DNA of 64,000 nucleotides from Moritella sp. JT01 (GCF_001574435.1 NZ_LOCN01000003.1:181-64180); one strand, 5' to 3'. Counted from the stretch's first letter, positions 1 to 10,228 are shown. The notes: generated by a model from the letters alone, not told the origin. Numbers and translations are program-made.

Positions 1-48
1 ATGGTAGTGTGGGGTCTCCCCATGTGAGAGTAGGGCATCGCCAAGCGC
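1..48 (+). rRNA. rrf: 5S ribosomal RNA, 3' end (partial)
   Basis: The first bases match the last ~48 nt of gammaproteobacterial 5S rRNA: the GGTAGTGTGGGGTCTCCCCA arm, then GAGAGTAGGG and a closing GCCAAGCG segment. The 5' part lies outside the window. The exact 3' end is estimated by alignment from memory to E. coli 5S. Two small hairpins follow in the spacer (60-74, CAAAG/CTTTG; 85-99, CAAGAC/GTCTTG), probably processing signals between 5S and the tRNAs. Confidence 0.9.
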
Positions 49-112
49 CAAATTTTATTCAAAGCCTCGCTTTGGATAGATATTCAAGACGAAGTCTTGG
101 GTAAAGAGTAAT

Positions 113-188
113 AGGGGTGTAGCTCCAACGGCAGAGCAGCGGATTCCAAATCCGCGTGATGGGAGTTCGAATCTCTCCACCCCTGCCA
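113..188 (+). tRNA. tRNA-Trp (anticodon CCA), copy 1
   Basis: This is a 76-nt cloverleaf with an encoded CCA end, acceptor stem AGGGGTG/CACCCCT, anticodon loop TTCCAAA giving CCA, and T-loop GTTCGAATC. It lies just behind 5S rRNA, as tRNA-Trp often does in gammaproteobacterial rrn operons, so it is probably cotranscribed with the rRNA. Confidence 0.96.
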
Positions 189-265
189 ATTTTATAAGTA
201 CTATCAAATCTAAGAAACAGATTTAACTTTAATGATAAATTAAGTTATAATCCTGTTCATCTTGT

Positions 266-341
266 AGGGGTGTAGCTCCAACGGCAGAGCAGCGGATTCC
301 AAATCCGCGTGATGGGAGTTCGAATCTCTCCACCCCTGCCA
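266..341 (+). tRNA. tRNA-Trp (anticodon CCA), copy 2
   Basis: The sequence is identical over all 76 nt to the copy 77 nt upstream, including the encoded CCA. The spacer between them is unrelated to the sequence before copy 1, so only the tRNA itself is duplicated or kept identical. It is probably processed from the same rrn transcript. Confidence 0.96.
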
Positions 342-375
342 CTTTCTTCTGTAAATCTTCAGATATGGTTATCCA

Positions 376-777
376 ATGAGTAATTTTTCACGTTATTACT
401 TGCAGCAAATGGGTATCACATTATGGCAATGTCATAAACCTGAGCAGTTTCCTCATCTTGCTAGCCAAGCTGAAAAAAAACCATTACCGAAACATTGCCA
501 AATTCTGATTATCGCCAATGATAAACTTACACCACATAATCAATTTATCAAACAAATCTTGCGTACATTACAGCTTGAACTTAATCAAAGCCATATCATT
601 ACTGAAGATGAGTTAAAGTATTATTACCAAACGCCAAAATGGATTTGGACTATCGGTTGTAAACAATCAAATCTTGCTGCAAAACAGCAACTATCATCAC
701 CACATTTAGATGTACTGTTGCATTCTGCTCAAGCGAAAAAGCAGCTTTGGCAACAAATCGTCAGTTATATGCAATAA
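376..777 (+). CDS. holD: DNA polymerase III psi subunit
   Basis: Psi joins the clamp-loader complex to chi and so to SSB at the replication fork. The 133-residue protein (E. coli HolD is 137) begins with the diagnostic YLQQMGITLW segment, matching E. coli 'LQQLGITQW', and ends with KKQLWQQIVSYM, matching 'RAALWQQICTY'. The middle is poorly conserved, as is usual for psi. The gene sits 10 nt before rimI, the same holD-rimI order as in enterobacteria and vibrios, so they are likely cotranscribed. ATG at 376 is the only reasonable start; no strong Shine-Dalgarno is visible. Confidence 0.88.
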   Translation: MSNFSRYYLQQMGITLWQCHKPEQFPHLASQAEKKPLPKHCQILIIANDKLTPHNQFIKQILRTLQLELNQSHIITEDELKYYYQTPKWIWTIGCKQSNLAAKQQLSSPHLDVLLHSAQAKKQLWQQIVSYMQ

Positions 778-787
778 CGAGTCTTTA

Positions 788-1228
788 ATGCCAAAAATCA
801 TTCCGCTAACACCTGAACATTTACCTTTAATCCAAAAAATTGAAACTGCGAGCCATGCATTTCCTTGGTCGGATAAAGTCTTAGCCAGTAACTTCGGCGC
901 TCGATACTTTAATTTTGTATTGATAAAAGATGAGCAAATTTTAGGTTATTACTTTGCGAGTCAAGTCGCTGGAGAAGGAAGTTTGCTCAATATTGCGGTT
1001 GCTCCTGCACATCAAGGCAAGGGTTACGGCAAGCTACTTATTAATCATCTTATCCAACAATGCCAACAGCAAGATCTGTTTCAGTTATGGTTAGAAGTTC
1101 GTGAGTCGAATAATGCAGCTTATCAGTTGTATTTAAATATTGGTTTTAATGAAGTAGATCGTCGTTTTGGCTATTACCCTGCGGCAACAGGTAGAGAAGA
1201 TGCCATTATGATGTGCTACATTGTCTAA
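788..1228 (+). CDS. rimI: [Ribosomal protein bS18]-alanine N-acetyltransferase
   Basis: RimI acetylates the N-terminal alanine of ribosomal protein S18 using acetyl-CoA. The 146-residue product is full length for the family (E. coli 148) and is a single GNAT domain. The HAFPWSDK segment is near the N-terminus, the acetyl-CoA loop is APAHQGKGYGKLL (motif A, Q/RxxGxG/A), and WLEVRESNNAAYQLYLNIGF is the typical beta5-alpha4 region. I chose ATG at 788 because it gives the RimI N-terminus; an in-frame upstream extension would overlap holD. It is downstream of holD by 10 nt. A weak A/T-rich hairpin (1227-1257) overlaps the stop codon. Confidence 0.92.
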   Translation: MPKIIPLTPEHLPLIQKIETASHAFPWSDKVLASNFGARYFNFVLIKDEQILGYYFASQVAGEGSLLNIAVAPAHQGKGYGKLLINHLIQQCQQQDLFQLWLEVRESNNAAYQLYLNIGFNEVDRRFGYYPAATGREDAIMMCYIV

Positions 1229-1360
1229 AACAAGACAGGGTGATTCTTTCTTGTTTTTACCATCGGGGAAGCCTATTGTTTGTATACTTATTCCTGATTA
1301 ATGATTATTATCCGTGACATATTATGCGTTAATTCTATTTATGGATAATCAGAGTAACTA

Positions 1361-3148
1361 ATGACCCAACACTTAGTAAACAGTTTTAGATCTAAATTTG
1401 CAGCACGTAAAGCCACTACGGCAATTCGCTTCCAAGAAAACGGTGAATGGCAAGATATTACTTGGTCTGAGCTACTTGATAACTCGGACCGCGTTGCGAA
1501 AGCATTACTATTTTTGGGTTGTGACGTTCAAACTAAAGTTGGTATCTTTGCAAATAATCGCCCTGAGTGGAGTTTTGCTGATTTAGGTATTCTAGCTGCA
1601 CGTTGTGTTACGGTTCCTATTTATCCAACTAATACCACAGAGCAAACGCGCTATATTATTAATAATGCCGATATCGATTATTTATTCGTTGGCGGACAAG
1701 AGCAGTTTGATAAAGCGCTTGAGCTGTTAATAAGCAATGACTTAAAGCTGGTTGTTGCGCTGACGGATGCCATTGATTTAAAAGGCACATCGAATACGAT
1801 GTACTTCTCTGAGTTTATTCAGCAAGGTAATGGAGCCGCTGACGCTGAGTTTAAACAGCGACTTACTGATGCGAGTATGGATGACTTAGTTACCCTTATT
1901 TATACGTCGGGTACGACAGGACAGCCAAAAGGCGTGATGTTAGATTACACTAACTTTGCAGCCGCATTCAGTAGTCATGATAAAATGATTGATGTTTCGG
2001 AAACCGATACCTCAATTGCATTCTTACCATTAAGCCATGTGCTTGAGCGTAGTTGGTCTTTTTACCTGATGCATTGTGGTGCGAAAAATGTGCATCTCGA
2101 AAATCCCAAACTGATTATTGATGTTATCGCAGAAGTTAAACCTACGCTATTTGTCGCTGTACCGCGCTTATATGAAAAAATATACAGTACCATTCATAGT
2201 CGATTAGAATCAGCATCTGCAGTGAAAAAAGCGTTGTTTGGCTGGGCGACTAAAGTTGGTTTAGCACATTTCAAGCTTATTCACAGTAATCAGAAGCCAC
2301 CATTAGTATTATCGATTCAGCATAAACTCGCTGATAAGCTTATTTTTTCTAAATTGCGCGGTATTCTTGGTGGTAACACACGTTTTTTACCTTGTGGCGG
2401 TGCGAAAGTTGATCCTGACATCAATATTTTTTTCCAATCAATCGGAATTGAACTGCAAGCTGGTTACGGTATGACAGAGACAACGGCGACAGTATGCTGT
2501 CATCGTGGTACCGGCTATGATTTTGGTTCTATTGGTCTACCACTGCCAGATATGGAAGTGAAAATCGGTGCTGATAACGAAATATTAGTGCGTGGTGATA
2601 CGATCATGAAGGGCTATTACAAAATGCCTGAGGAAACCGAAAAGAACTTTATTGATGGTTGGTTGAAAACCGGCGATGCGGGTAAAATATTAGCGAATGG
2701 TGAAGTCGTGATGACTGAGCGTATTAAAGAGCTAATGAAAACATCGAATGGTAAATATATCGCACCGCAGTTGGTTGAAGGCACCTTAAATAAAGACCAC
2801 TTTATTGATCAAGTCGCAATTGTTGCGGATTCTCGCCATTTTGTAAGCGCGTTAATCGTGCCATCATTTGACGCTTTAGAAGAATATGCAAACTCGATAA
2901 ACCTGAAATTCTCAAGTAAAGCAGAACTGTTACGGCATAGTCATATTGTCACTATGTTTGAGAAACGAGTGCAAGATTTACAAAGTGAGTTAGCTAGCTT
3001 TGAAAAAGTGAAAAAATTCAAACTTCTTAGTCGTGAATTCTGTATGAAAAAAGGTGAGATAACCCCGACACTGAAATTACGTCGTAAAGTGATTGAAAGT
3101 GAATATAAGAAAGAGATTGATGAAATGTATAAGAGCGATAAAAAATAA
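1361..3148 (+). CDS. Long-chain acyl-CoA synthetase (AMP-forming, FadD15-like)
   Basis: This enzyme activates fatty acids to acyl-AMP and then acyl-CoA. The 595-residue protein has all AMP-binding enzyme motifs: the P-loop TLIYTSGTTGQPKGV (about residues 180-194), GYGMTETTATV (A5, about 369-379), GWLKTGDAG (A7) and a C-terminal catalytic Lys region around KLRRKV. Its length and the PLSHVLERSWSFYL segment match the FACL/FadD15 branch rather than classical E. coli FadD. Substrate chain length cannot be told from sequence. It stands alone, with a palindromic terminator behind it. Confidence 0.88.
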   Translation: MTQHLVNSFRSKFAARKATTAIRFQENGEWQDITWSELLDNSDRVAKALLFLGCDVQTKVGIFANNRPEWSFADLGILAARCVTVPIYPTNTTEQTRYIINNADIDYLFVGGQEQFDKALELLISNDLKLVVALTDAIDLKGTSNTMYFSEFIQQGNGAADAEFKQRLTDASMDDLVTLIYTSGTTGQPKGVMLDYTNFAAAFSSHDKMIDVSETDTSIAFLPLSHVLERSWSFYLMHCGAKNVHLENPKLIIDVIAEVKPTLFVAVPRLYEKIYSTIHSRLESASAVKKALFGWATKVGLAHFKLIHSNQKPPLVLSIQHKLADKLIFSKLRGILGGNTRFLPCGGAKVDPDINIFFQSIGIELQAGYGMTETTATVCCHRGTGYDFGSIGLPLPDMEVKIGADNEILVRGDTIMKGYYKMPEETEKNFIDGWLKTGDAGKILANGEVVMTERIKELMKTSNGKYIAPQLVEGTLNKDHFIDQVAIVADSRHFVSALIVPSFDALEEYANSINLKFSSKAELLRHSHIVTMFEKRVQDLQSELASFEKVKKFKLLSREFCMKKGEITPTLKLRRKVIESEYKKEIDEMYKSDKK

Positions 3149-3165
3149 TTGCTCTGTATGAATAG

Positions 3166-3192
3166 AAAAGGGAGCTAATTAGCTCCCTTTTT
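3166..3192. terminator. Bidirectional rho-independent terminator
   Basis: A perfect 18-nt palindrome, GGGAGCTAATTAGCTCCC, is flanked by AAAA on the left and TTTTT on the right. It lies between the convergent acyl-CoA synthetase gene and ppaC, so it can serve both directions. Confidence 0.85.
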
Positions 3193-3257
3193 GCATTCAC
3201 ATTTACAGCTTTATACTAGCAGTTTTTTACTATAAATAATAAGTGGTCGATTAAGAC

Positions 3258-4175
3258 TTACTTAAATTTAGCCTGTAATGGTGGTAATACTTGTTTTTTA
3301 CGGCTTACAACATTGGGTAGATCGATAAGTTCACCGACGAATGTACCACCTAGCGTTTCTGCTACTAACTCACCTTCTTCACTTTCGATTAAAGCGATAG
3401 AGTTTAGGTTGGTAATATCAGTCAGTAATACTAATGCAGTGTGGTAACCGTGTTCAGCTTTGTATTTAACGAGCTCAGCTTGTAGTTCTTCTTTACGTGC
3501 TAGTGCAGAGTCAACATTAGTGATCTCAATTTGTGCAATTGAGAAGTCTTTTTTGCCAATGGTATAAACTTTAAGATCACGTAAGATTAGTTCTTCAGAA
3601 GGCACTGCTGCAATATCGGATTTCGCTGCAAATTGTGCTGTAACGAATGCATCAATATCATCAATACCAGCGATTTTAGCAAGTTCGTGTGCTGCATCGA
3701 TATCGATTTGCGTACATGTTGGCGAGTTGAAGTGTACTGTGTCACTTAAGATCGCACCTAGCATCATCACTGCTACTTTCTGATCGATTTCGATGTTGTG
3801 GATCTTATACATGCTATAAACAATCGTGTTTGAACAGCCACAAGGCCAGATCCATGCTTCAAGTTGTTCGTCAGTTTCGACGTCACCCAGTTTGTGGTGA
3901 TCGACAATACCGCGGATTGTAGCTTGGCGCGCATCTTTTGGTGCTTGGTTGAAATCTGAGTAATCAATGATCCAAACTTCTTCACCAGCAATTGATGTAC
4001 GTATTTCAGGGCACGCTAGTCCAGCTTGTTCAAGCAGGAAAAGACCTTCTGCATTCGGTTCGCCTTGCATAATTGGTGTTGCTGTTTTGCCATCGCGTTT
4101 TGTTAAAAATGCAGATAGAGAGATTGAGCCTGCTAAGCTGTCACAATCAGGGTTTGTGTGTCCTAGTACTAACAT
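3258..4175 (-). CDS. ppaC: Manganese-dependent inorganic pyrophosphatase
   Basis: This family II pyrophosphatase (DHH superfamily) hydrolyses PPi to phosphate in the cytoplasm. Metal-binding motifs are visible: GHTNPDCDS (motif 1, NPD-D), WIIDYSDFNQ (DxxD), and GIVDHHKLGD with the signature DHH. The C-terminal DHHA2 domain carries the SRKKQ substrate-binding motif. At 305 residues it is the usual length. The start is uncertain among TTG 4187, ATG 4178 and ATG 4175. I chose 4175 because a GGAA stretch lies about 7 nt upstream and MLVLGHTNPD is the usual N-terminus. It is transcribed away from the neighbouring SulP gene. Confidence 0.93.
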   Translation of the reverse strand: MLVLGHTNPDCDSLAGSISLSAFLTKRDGKTATPIMQGEPNAEGLFLLEQAGLACPEIRTSIAGEEVWIIDYSDFNQAPKDARQATIRGIVDHHKLGDVETDEQLEAWIWPCGCSNTIVYSMYKIHNIEIDQKVAVMMLGAILSDTVHFNSPTCTQIDIDAAHELAKIAGIDDIDAFVTAQFAAKSDIAAVPSEELILRDLKVYTIGKKDFSIAQIEITNVDSALARKEELQAELVKYKAEHGYHTALVLLTDITNLNSIALIESEEGELVAETLGGTFVGELIDLPNVVSRKKQVLPPLQAKFK

Positions 4176-4491
4176 CATTGCTTCCAAATTAATTATAGGT
4201 TTATGGATTAATGAACATAATAGTGATCTCGGTTAAGCTGTGCAACCTAATCCGCTTAATCACTGCATTATTTACCTTTGTCATACCGCGTTCGAGACCG
4301 CTTATTATTCACTATTTAAGTATACATTGGATTTTTAATGTGATCATAGCTGCAAATTAAGATAATTAGTCGGTAATTCTGATATGAATCAAGCTAACAA
4401 CTTTTTTGTTGATAAATGATGTGACCTTGATTGTATCTGCTGTAAAGAAGATTATAATTGCGTGATCTAATTAACAGTTTAAGGCAATAGA
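4176..4491. promoter_or_regulatory. Divergent promoter region ppaC / dauA
   Basis: This ~316-nt non-coding stretch lies between the divergently transcribed ppaC and dauA-like genes and must hold promoters for both. For dauA, TTGTAT (4431-4436) and TATAAT (4453-4458) with a 16-nt spacer make a plausible sigma70 promoter about 30 nt before the start codon. A half-match to LuxR-type operators (TTGATAAAT near 4409) is present, but its second half is missing. No other structure is apparent. Confidence 0.4.
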
Positions 4492-6216
4492 ATGCAGCAA
4501 AGGGCTCATCTTTTTTCGTTACGTATTGCGCATGCACTACGTGAGTCGATTAACCGCACTGGTTATGACTCGACTAAATTCGGAAAAGATTTATTAGCGG
4601 GTATTACCGTTGGTATTATTGCCATTCCCTTAGCGATGGCACTTGCTATTGCCAGTGGTGTAGCCCCTCAATATGGCCTTTACACTGCGATTATTGGTGG
4701 CATTGTTATTGCGATATCGGGTGGTAGTCGCTACAGTATTTCAGGTCCTACCGCTGCTTTTGTTGTTATTTTGTATCCAATTGTTCAGCAATATGGTTTT
4801 GGCGGCTTATTATTAGCGACGATAATGTCTGGATTGATCTTGGTGATAATGGCGATATTACGTCTTGGCCGCTTTATTGAATATATCCCAGAAGCGGTGA
4901 CCTTAGGTTTTACTGGTGGTATCGCTGTCGTAATTGCGACATTACAGTTCAACGATATTTTGGGTCTATCGATTGAGACCTTGCCTGAGCACTATTGGGA
5001 TAAACTTGCATCATTAGTGAGTGCATTACCTGAGTTACACTTACCCAGTTTTACGGTTGCCATATTTACGCTTGTTATAATGTTAATTTGGCCGAAATTT
5101 AAAACCGTTATTCCCGCACACCTACCTGCCGTTATTTTTGGCAGTTTATTCGCACTTGTATTAAATAATATGGGAATGGAAATTGCGACTATTGGTAGTC
5201 GTTTTCATTACTTATTGCCTGATGGCAGTCAAGGTGCAGGGATCCCGCCTTACTTACCTACTTTCGAGTGGCCTTGGTTACAAGCGGGAGCGAATGGTCA
5301 AGCGTTAGTATTAAGTTGGACGTTACTGTCTGATTTATTACCTGCTGCGTTTGCGATTGCCATGTTAGGGGCGATTGAATCATTATTGTGTGCAGTGGTA
5401 CTTGATGGCATAACAGGTAAACGTCATAGTGCAAATAGTGAATTACTCGGCCAAGGTATTGGTAATATCGTGGTGCCATTTTTTGGTGGTATTACCGCAA
5501 CAGCGGCGATTGCACGTTCTGCTGCGAATGTTAAAGCCGGCGCGCAAACACCGATATCAGCCGTTATCCATGGTTTAGTTGTGTTGGCGAGTTTAGTGTT
5601 ATTTGCACCATTATTAGCTTATTTACCTATGCCTTCGATGGCGGTGTTATTATTAGTTGTCGCTTGGAATATGAGTGAAGCGGGCAAAGTATTACATTTA
5701 TTAAAGACTGCGCCGAAAAGTGATCTTTGGGTTTTTGCTATTTGTTTTTCGTTTACTATACTGTTCGATATGGTTTTGGCTATTACTGCGGGTATTTTGT
5801 TGGCGGCCGTATTGTTCATGAAAGAAATAGCTGAAATGGTTAAAGTGACTGATATTACCGATAATAAACGCATCGTAGCGGCCGATATTCCAGCTGGTTG
5901 GCGCGTATTTAAAATTAATGGGCCATTATTTTTTGCTGCTGCGGATCGTGTTTTTTCAGAATTAGCGGTTAAAACCACGGAAGTTGATGGTTTAGTTCTT
6001 TACCTTGATGGTGTGCCGTTACTTGATGCTGGCGGACTCGCAGCAATGGATCAATTTGTTAATCAGTGTAAGATCTACAACACTCAAGTGATATTTTGTG
6101 ATCTGCAATTCCAACCCTTAAAAACCTTGGCGAGAGCAGGCGTGAAGCCTATTGGTGGCGTGACCTCTTTTAGCCCGACATTGCATGAAGCATTACGTGA
6201 TATAGCGAACTATTAA
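4492..6216 (+). CDS. dauA: SulP-family anion/C4-dicarboxylate transporter (DauA/YchM-like)
   Basis: This is an inner-membrane transporter of the SLC26/SulP family; E. coli DauA moves succinate and other C4-dicarboxylates at acidic pH. The 574-residue protein has a long multi-spanning membrane part (residues ~30-440) with the hallmark stretches AGITVGIIAIPLAMALAIAS, SGPTAAFVVILYP and FGGITATAAIARSAANV. It ends in a C-terminal STAS domain (~460-565) containing VPLLDAGGLAAMDQF. Similarity to DauA runs end to end. ATG 4492 has AAGG 7 nt upstream. The actual substrate (dicarboxylate, sulfate or bicarbonate) cannot be fixed from sequence alone. Confidence 0.85.
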   Translation: MQQRAHLFSLRIAHALRESINRTGYDSTKFGKDLLAGITVGIIAIPLAMALAIASGVAPQYGLYTAIIGGIVIAISGGSRYSISGPTAAFVVILYPIVQQYGFGGLLLATIMSGLILVIMAILRLGRFIEYIPEAVTLGFTGGIAVVIATLQFNDILGLSIETLPEHYWDKLASLVSALPELHLPSFTVAIFTLVIMLIWPKFKTVIPAHLPAVIFGSLFALVLNNMGMEIATIGSRFHYLLPDGSQGAGIPPYLPTFEWPWLQAGANGQALVLSWTLLSDLLPAAFAIAMLGAIESLLCAVVLDGITGKRHSANSELLGQGIGNIVVPFFGGITATAAIARSAANVKAGAQTPISAVIHGLVVLASLVLFAPLLAYLPMPSMAVLLLVVAWNMSEAGKVLHLLKTAPKSDLWVFAICFSFTILFDMVLAITAGILLAAVLFMKEIAEMVKVTDITDNKRIVAADIPAGWRVFKINGPLFFAAADRVFSELAVKTTEVDGLVLYLDGVPLLDAGGLAAMDQFVNQCKIYNTQVIFCDLQFQPLKTLARAGVKPIGGVTSFSPTLHEALRDIANY

Positions 6217-6296
6217 TTGCAGGTCTTCCTTGTGTCTCATCGTAATTTCAGCGAAAATAGCGCTCATTAGATTTAACCCAATGAGAAGACTCATTC

Positions 6297-7883
6297 ATGT
6301 CAAATAGCATTCTTGAGCAAGAGGTGTCGAAAAGACGTACTTTTGCGATTATCTCGCATCCCGATGCCGGTAAAACAACAATCACCGAAAAAGTATTATT
6401 ATTCGGGAACGCATTACAAAAAGCCGGTACTGTGAAAGGTAAAAAATCAGGTCAGCATGCTAAATCTGACTGGATGGAAATGGAAAAAGAACGTGGTATC
6501 TCGGTAACAACATCGGTAATGCAGTTTCCATACCGTGACTGCCTGATCAACTTACTTGATACGCCTGGACATGAAGATTTCTCGGAAGATACTTATCGTA
6601 CGCTAACCGCTGTGGATTCTTGCCTAATGGTAATTGACTCCGCTAAAGGTGTTGAAACACGTACTGTAAAATTAATGGAAGTAACACGTCTACGTGATAC
6701 GCCAATTATTACCTTCATGAATAAAATTGACCGTGATATTCGCGATCCAATTGACTTAATGGATGAAGTTGAAGAAGTATTAAAAATTGCATGTGCACCC
6801 ATTACTTGGCCGATTGGCATGGGTAAAGAACTAAAAGGTGTTTACCACATTTTACGTGACGAAGTGATCATATATAACAGTGGTCAGGGTCATATGATCC
6901 AAGACAGTCGTGTAATTAAAGGTATTAACAACCCAGACGTTGACGAAGCGCTTGGCGATTATGCTGAGCAATTGCGTGAAGAGATGGAGCTTGTTGAAGG
7001 CGCAGCGAATAAATTCGATTATGATTTATTCATGGCGGGTGAACTAACACCAGTATACTTTGGTACAGCACTTGGTAACTTTGGTGTTGATCATGTACTT
7101 GATGGTTTAACTGAATGGGCACCCAAGCCGCAATCACGTGTAACAGATCTACGTACTGTCGCGCCAAATGAAGATAACTTCTCTGGTTTCATTTTTAAGA
7201 TCCAAGCTAATATGGACCCAAAACATCGAGATCGTATTGCTTTCATGCGTGTTTGCTCTGGCAAATACAGCAAAGGCATGAAAATGAAGCATGTACGTTT
7301 AAATAAAGAAGTCAGCATTTCCGATGCCGTTACCTTTATGGCGGGTGATCGTACTCAAACTGAAGAAGCATACCCGGGTGATATTATTGGTTTACATAAC
7401 CATGGTACGATCCAAATTGGTGATACTTTTACCCAAGGTGAATTATTGAAATTTACGGGTATCCCTAACTTTGCACCTGAAATGTTTCGCCGTATTCGTT
7501 TGAAAGATCCACTAAAGCAAAAGCAATTGCAAAAAGGGTTGATTCAGTTATCTGAAGAAGGTGCCGTGCAGGTGTTCCGTCCTCAACGCTCTAACGATTT
7601 GATCGTAGGCGCAGTTGGTGTGCTACAGTTTGACGTGGTTGTGCATCGTTTACGTACTGAATATAAAGTAGATGCAATCTATGAAGGCATCAGTGTTGCG
7701 ACTGCACGTTGGGTTGACTGTAAAGATCCGCGTAAGCTAGAAGAATTCAAGAAGAAAGCGTGGGACAATATAGCATTAGATGGTGGTAATAACTTAACGT
7801 ATATTGCCCCGACTATGGTTAATTTACGCCTTGCACAAGAGCGTTATCCTGATATTATTTTCCGTGAGACTCGCGAGCACTAA
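6297..7883 (+). CDS. prfC: Peptide chain release factor 3
   Basis: RF3 is the GTPase that removes RF1/RF2 from the ribosome after peptide release. The 528-residue length is that of E. coli RF3 (529). The GTPase motifs are present: SHPDAGKTT (G1), ERGISVT (switch I/G2), DTPGHEDF (G3) and FMNKIDRD (G4). Domain II and the RF3 C-terminal domain with [13 protein letters not shown] follow. It is monocistronic, with a strong terminator right behind. Confidence 0.97.
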   Translation: MSNSILEQEVSKRRTFAIISHPDAGKTTITEKVLLFGNALQKAGTVKGKKSGQHAKSDWMEMEKERGISVTTSVMQFPYRDCLINLLDTPGHEDFSEDTYRTLTAVDSCLMVIDSAKGVETRTVKLMEVTRLRDTPIITFMNKIDRDIRDPIDLMDEVEEVLKIACAPITWPIGMGKELKGVYHILRDEVIIYNSGQGHMIQDSRVIKGINNPDVDEALGDYAEQLREEMELVEGAANKFDYDLFMAGELTPVYFGTALGNFGVDHVLDGLTEWAPKPQSRVTDLRTVAPNEDNFSGFIFKIQANMDPKHRDRIAFMRVCSGKYSKGMKMKHVRLNKEVSISDAVTFMAGDRTQTEEAYPGDIIGLHNHGTIQIGDTFTQGELLKFTGIPNFAPEMFRRIRLKDPLKQKQLQKGLIQLSEEGAVQVFRPQRSNDLIVGAVGVLQFDVVVHRLRTEYKVDAIYEGISVATARWVDCKDPRKLEEFKKKAWDNIALDGGNNLTYIAPTMVNLRLAQERYPDIIFRETREH

Positions 7884-7907
7884 GCGAAAAATGTCACTGG
7901 ATTTAGT

Positions 7908-7946
7908 AATAAATCTTACCTCTTTGGAGGTGAGATTTATTTTTTG
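7908..7946 (+). terminator. Rho-independent terminator of prfC
   Basis: A 15-bp stem (AATAAATCTTACCTC against GAGGTGAGATTTATT, one G-U pair) has a TTTG loop and is followed by a run of T, 25 nt after the prfC stop codon. Confidence 0.85.
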
Positions 7947-8227
7947 TCACATTTTATAATCTTAACTCGCTTTCATTACCAAGTTTTAAGCTATTGATTT
8001 TAATTTGTTATTTTTTAACAGTTAGAAGTTTTTACTTTTTATGTGATTTAGGTCGCATAAATTCGGATTTTAATTTTTAACTGTAGTATACTACGTCGGC
8101 CTTTTTATGTGGCTTCGCTCTTAAAAGAGTTTGAGCAAAAGACCACTAATTTTGCGCACGAAATACAATATGTGGAGCTATAATTGATATAGCTTTATTC
8201 AAAGACCCGTCTACCTGAGGCCCGTGA
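7947..8227 (+). promoter_or_regulatory. deaD promoter and 5' leader
   Basis: This non-coding stretch precedes deaD. A candidate -10 box TATACT (8087-8092) lacks a good -35. If it is used, the mRNA leader would be about 130 nt, in line with the long leaders of cold-shock helicase mRNAs. A small CTCTT/AAGAG hairpin sits near 8120-8135. I cannot identify a cold-shock box with confidence. Confidence 0.35.
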
Positions 8228-10102
8228 ATGTCTGATACATCACCCGTAGTACAATTTACTGATTTAAATTTACCTGAACCAATTTTACAAGTGTTGAATG
8301 ATCTAGGTTATGAAACTCCTACACCAATTCAAGCTGAATGTATTCCGTTACTACAGAACGGTGGTGATGTGCTAGGTATGGCACAGACTGGTACGGGTAA
8401 AACTGCTGCGTTTGCATTACCATTATTAAGTAACATTGATATTGCATTGACTAAACCACAGATATTGGTGCTAGCACCAACTCGTGAATTAGCGATTCAA
8501 GTTGCTGAAGCATTTCAAGCATATTCACGTCATATGCGTGGATTCCATGTGCTACCTATCTACGGTGGTCAAAGCTACCCGATTCAGCTAAAAGCACTTA
8601 AACGCAACCCACAAGTGATTGTTGGTACTCCTGGCCGTGTGATTGATCACATTAACCGTGGTACGCTTGATCTTTCTGGTATTAAAGCGTTAGTACTTGA
8701 TGAAGCTGATGAAATGCTACGTATGGGCTTTATTGATGATGTTGAATCAATTCTGTCTAAAACACCTGAAAAACGTCAAATGGCGTTATTCTCTGCAACT
8801 ATGCCTGAAGAAATTCGTCGTATTACGAAACGTTTTATGACTGACCCAACTTCGGTTAAAATTGCAACTAAAACATCAACTGTTGAAAACATTGAACAAA
8901 AATGTTTAATCATTGGTGGTTTACAAGCAAAACTTGACGGCCTAACACGTATTCTTGAAACTGAAGATTACGATGGTGTGATCATCTTTGCTCGTACTAA
9001 GACAATGACTGTTGAACTTGCTGAGAAATTAGAAGCTCGCGGTTACTCTGCTGCAGCACTAAACGGCGATTTAAACCAAGCAATGCGTGAACGCACTGTA
9101 AGCCGTTTGAAAAGTGGCCAGTTAGATATCGTTATCGCAACTGACGTTGCGGCACGTGGTCTAGACGTTCCTCGTATTGACCTAGTAATTAACTACGATA
9201 TCCCAACTGATACAGAATCATACGTTCACCGTATTGGTCGTACAGGCCGTGCTGGACGTAAAGGTACTGCAATCTTATTTGCTGCACCACGCGAACGTCG
9301 TTTATTAAAAGCGATCGAACGTGCTACACGTCAGCCATTAACGATGATGGATCTACCTTCACGTGATGATGTGACGAAAAAACGTATTTCATCATTCCGT
9401 GATCAGTTATCTGCGCTTTCTTCTGGTGACGAAAACCTAGATTTCTACAAAAACTTAGTTGGTCAACTTTCTGAAGAGTTAGAACTTAGCGAATTAGATC
9501 TTGCATCTGCGTTATTATTCATGGCTCAGAAAGAAAAACCATTAGTATTACCACCTGAAGCACCACGTCGTGAACGTAGCTTCCGTGATGATGACCGTGG
9601 TGATCGTGGCCGTGATCGCAACGACCGTGGCGACCGCCGTGATCGTGGTGACCGTCCTGAACGTGGTGAACGTGGTGAGCGTCGTCCAGCTGCAGAAATG
9701 GAAGTTTTCCGTATTGAAGTTGGTCGTAGTGATGGTGTTCAAGTTAAGAACATTGTTGGCGCTATTGCGAATGAAGCGAATATCAACAGCCGTAACATCG
9801 GTGGTATCCGTCTACATGATGACTACTCAACAATTGAATTACCAAAAGGTATGCCAAGCGAGCAGTTACAACAACTACAACAAGTTTATGTTTGTAACAA
9901 AGCATTACGCATGAGCAAACTTGAAGGTGTTGCAGCTGAAGGTCGTCAAGAACGCAGCAGCGCGCCACGTAGTAACGATCGTCCAGCACGTGACAATGAT
10001 CGCGGACATCGTGGTCAACGCCGTGATTCTACTGGTGGTGGCGAACGTCGTGAATCTACTGGTGGCGAAGAACGTCGTCCACGTCGTCCACGTCGTGACT
10101 AA
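8228..10102 (+). CDS. deaD: DEAD-box ATP-dependent RNA helicase DeaD/CsdA
   Basis: This helicase unwinds RNA in ribosome assembly and mRNA decay, especially in the cold. The 624-residue protein (E. coli 629) has the Q motif TPIQ, Walker [23 protein letters not shown] (VLDEADEM), [13 protein letters not shown] and [10 protein letters not shown]. An Arg/Asp/Gly-rich linker (about residues 445-475) leads to a DbpA-type RNA-binding domain ([14 protein letters not shown] to the IELPKG region). A second basic R/G-rich tail follows. The repetitive CGT/GAT codons of these tails create long spurious reading frames in other frames; ignore them. Confidence 0.96.
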   Translation: MSDTSPVVQFTDLNLPEPILQVLNDLGYETPTPIQAECIPLLQNGGDVLGMAQTGTGKTAAFALPLLSNIDIALTKPQILVLAPTRELAIQVAEAFQAYSRHMRGFHVLPIYGGQSYPIQLKALKRNPQVIVGTPGRVIDHINRGTLDLSGIKALVLDEADEMLRMGFIDDVESILSKTPEKRQMALFSATMPEEIRRITKRFMTDPTSVKIATKTSTVENIEQKCLIIGGLQAKLDGLTRILETEDYDGVIIFARTKTMTVELAEKLEARGYSAAALNGDLNQAMRERTVSRLKSGQLDIVIATDVAARGLDVPRIDLVINYDIPTDTESYVHRIGRTGRAGRKGTAILFAAPRERRLLKAIERATRQPLTMMDLPSRDDVTKKRISSFRDQLSALSSGDENLDFYKNLVGQLSEELELSELDLASALLFMAQKEKPLVLPPEAPRRERSFRDDDRGDRGRDRNDRGDRRDRGDRPERGERGERRPAAEMEVFRIEVGRSDGVQVKNIVGAIANEANINSRNIGGIRLHDDYSTIELPKGMPSEQLQQLQQVYVCNKALRMSKLEGVAAEGRQERSSAPRSNDRPARDNDRGHRGQRRDSTGGGERRESTGGEERRPRRPRRD

Positions 10103-10142
10103 TTAACTCGTTAACAATTAATCGTTAATAGTTAAATATATG

Positions 10143-10168
10143 AAAAGGAGCGCTTGCGCTCCTTTTTT
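10143..10168 (+). terminator. Rho-independent terminator of deaD
   Basis: A GC-rich hairpin, GGAGCGC-TT-GCGCTCC, extended by AAAA/TTTT and followed by six T, lies about 40 nt after the deaD stop. Confidence 0.92.
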
Positions 10169-10228
10169 GCATCTGGGATATTAATACTCATCACATTGCA
10201 TAAATAATTGTTTGTCTAATGTAATGAG

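Noticed and set aside
365-379. Four-codon frame ATG-GTT-ATC-CAA-TGA overlapping the holD start
   Set aside because: It is too short to judge, has no ribosome site, and is likely chance.
4176-4491. LuxR-type box in the ppaC/dauA spacer
   Set aside because: Only one half (TTGATAAAT) is present; the second half does not match.
9548-10106. Several long reading frames in other frames over the deaD 3' end
   Set aside because: They are shadows produced by the repetitive Arg/Asp/Gly codons of the DeaD tails; their proteins are low-complexity Val/Thr/Met strings.
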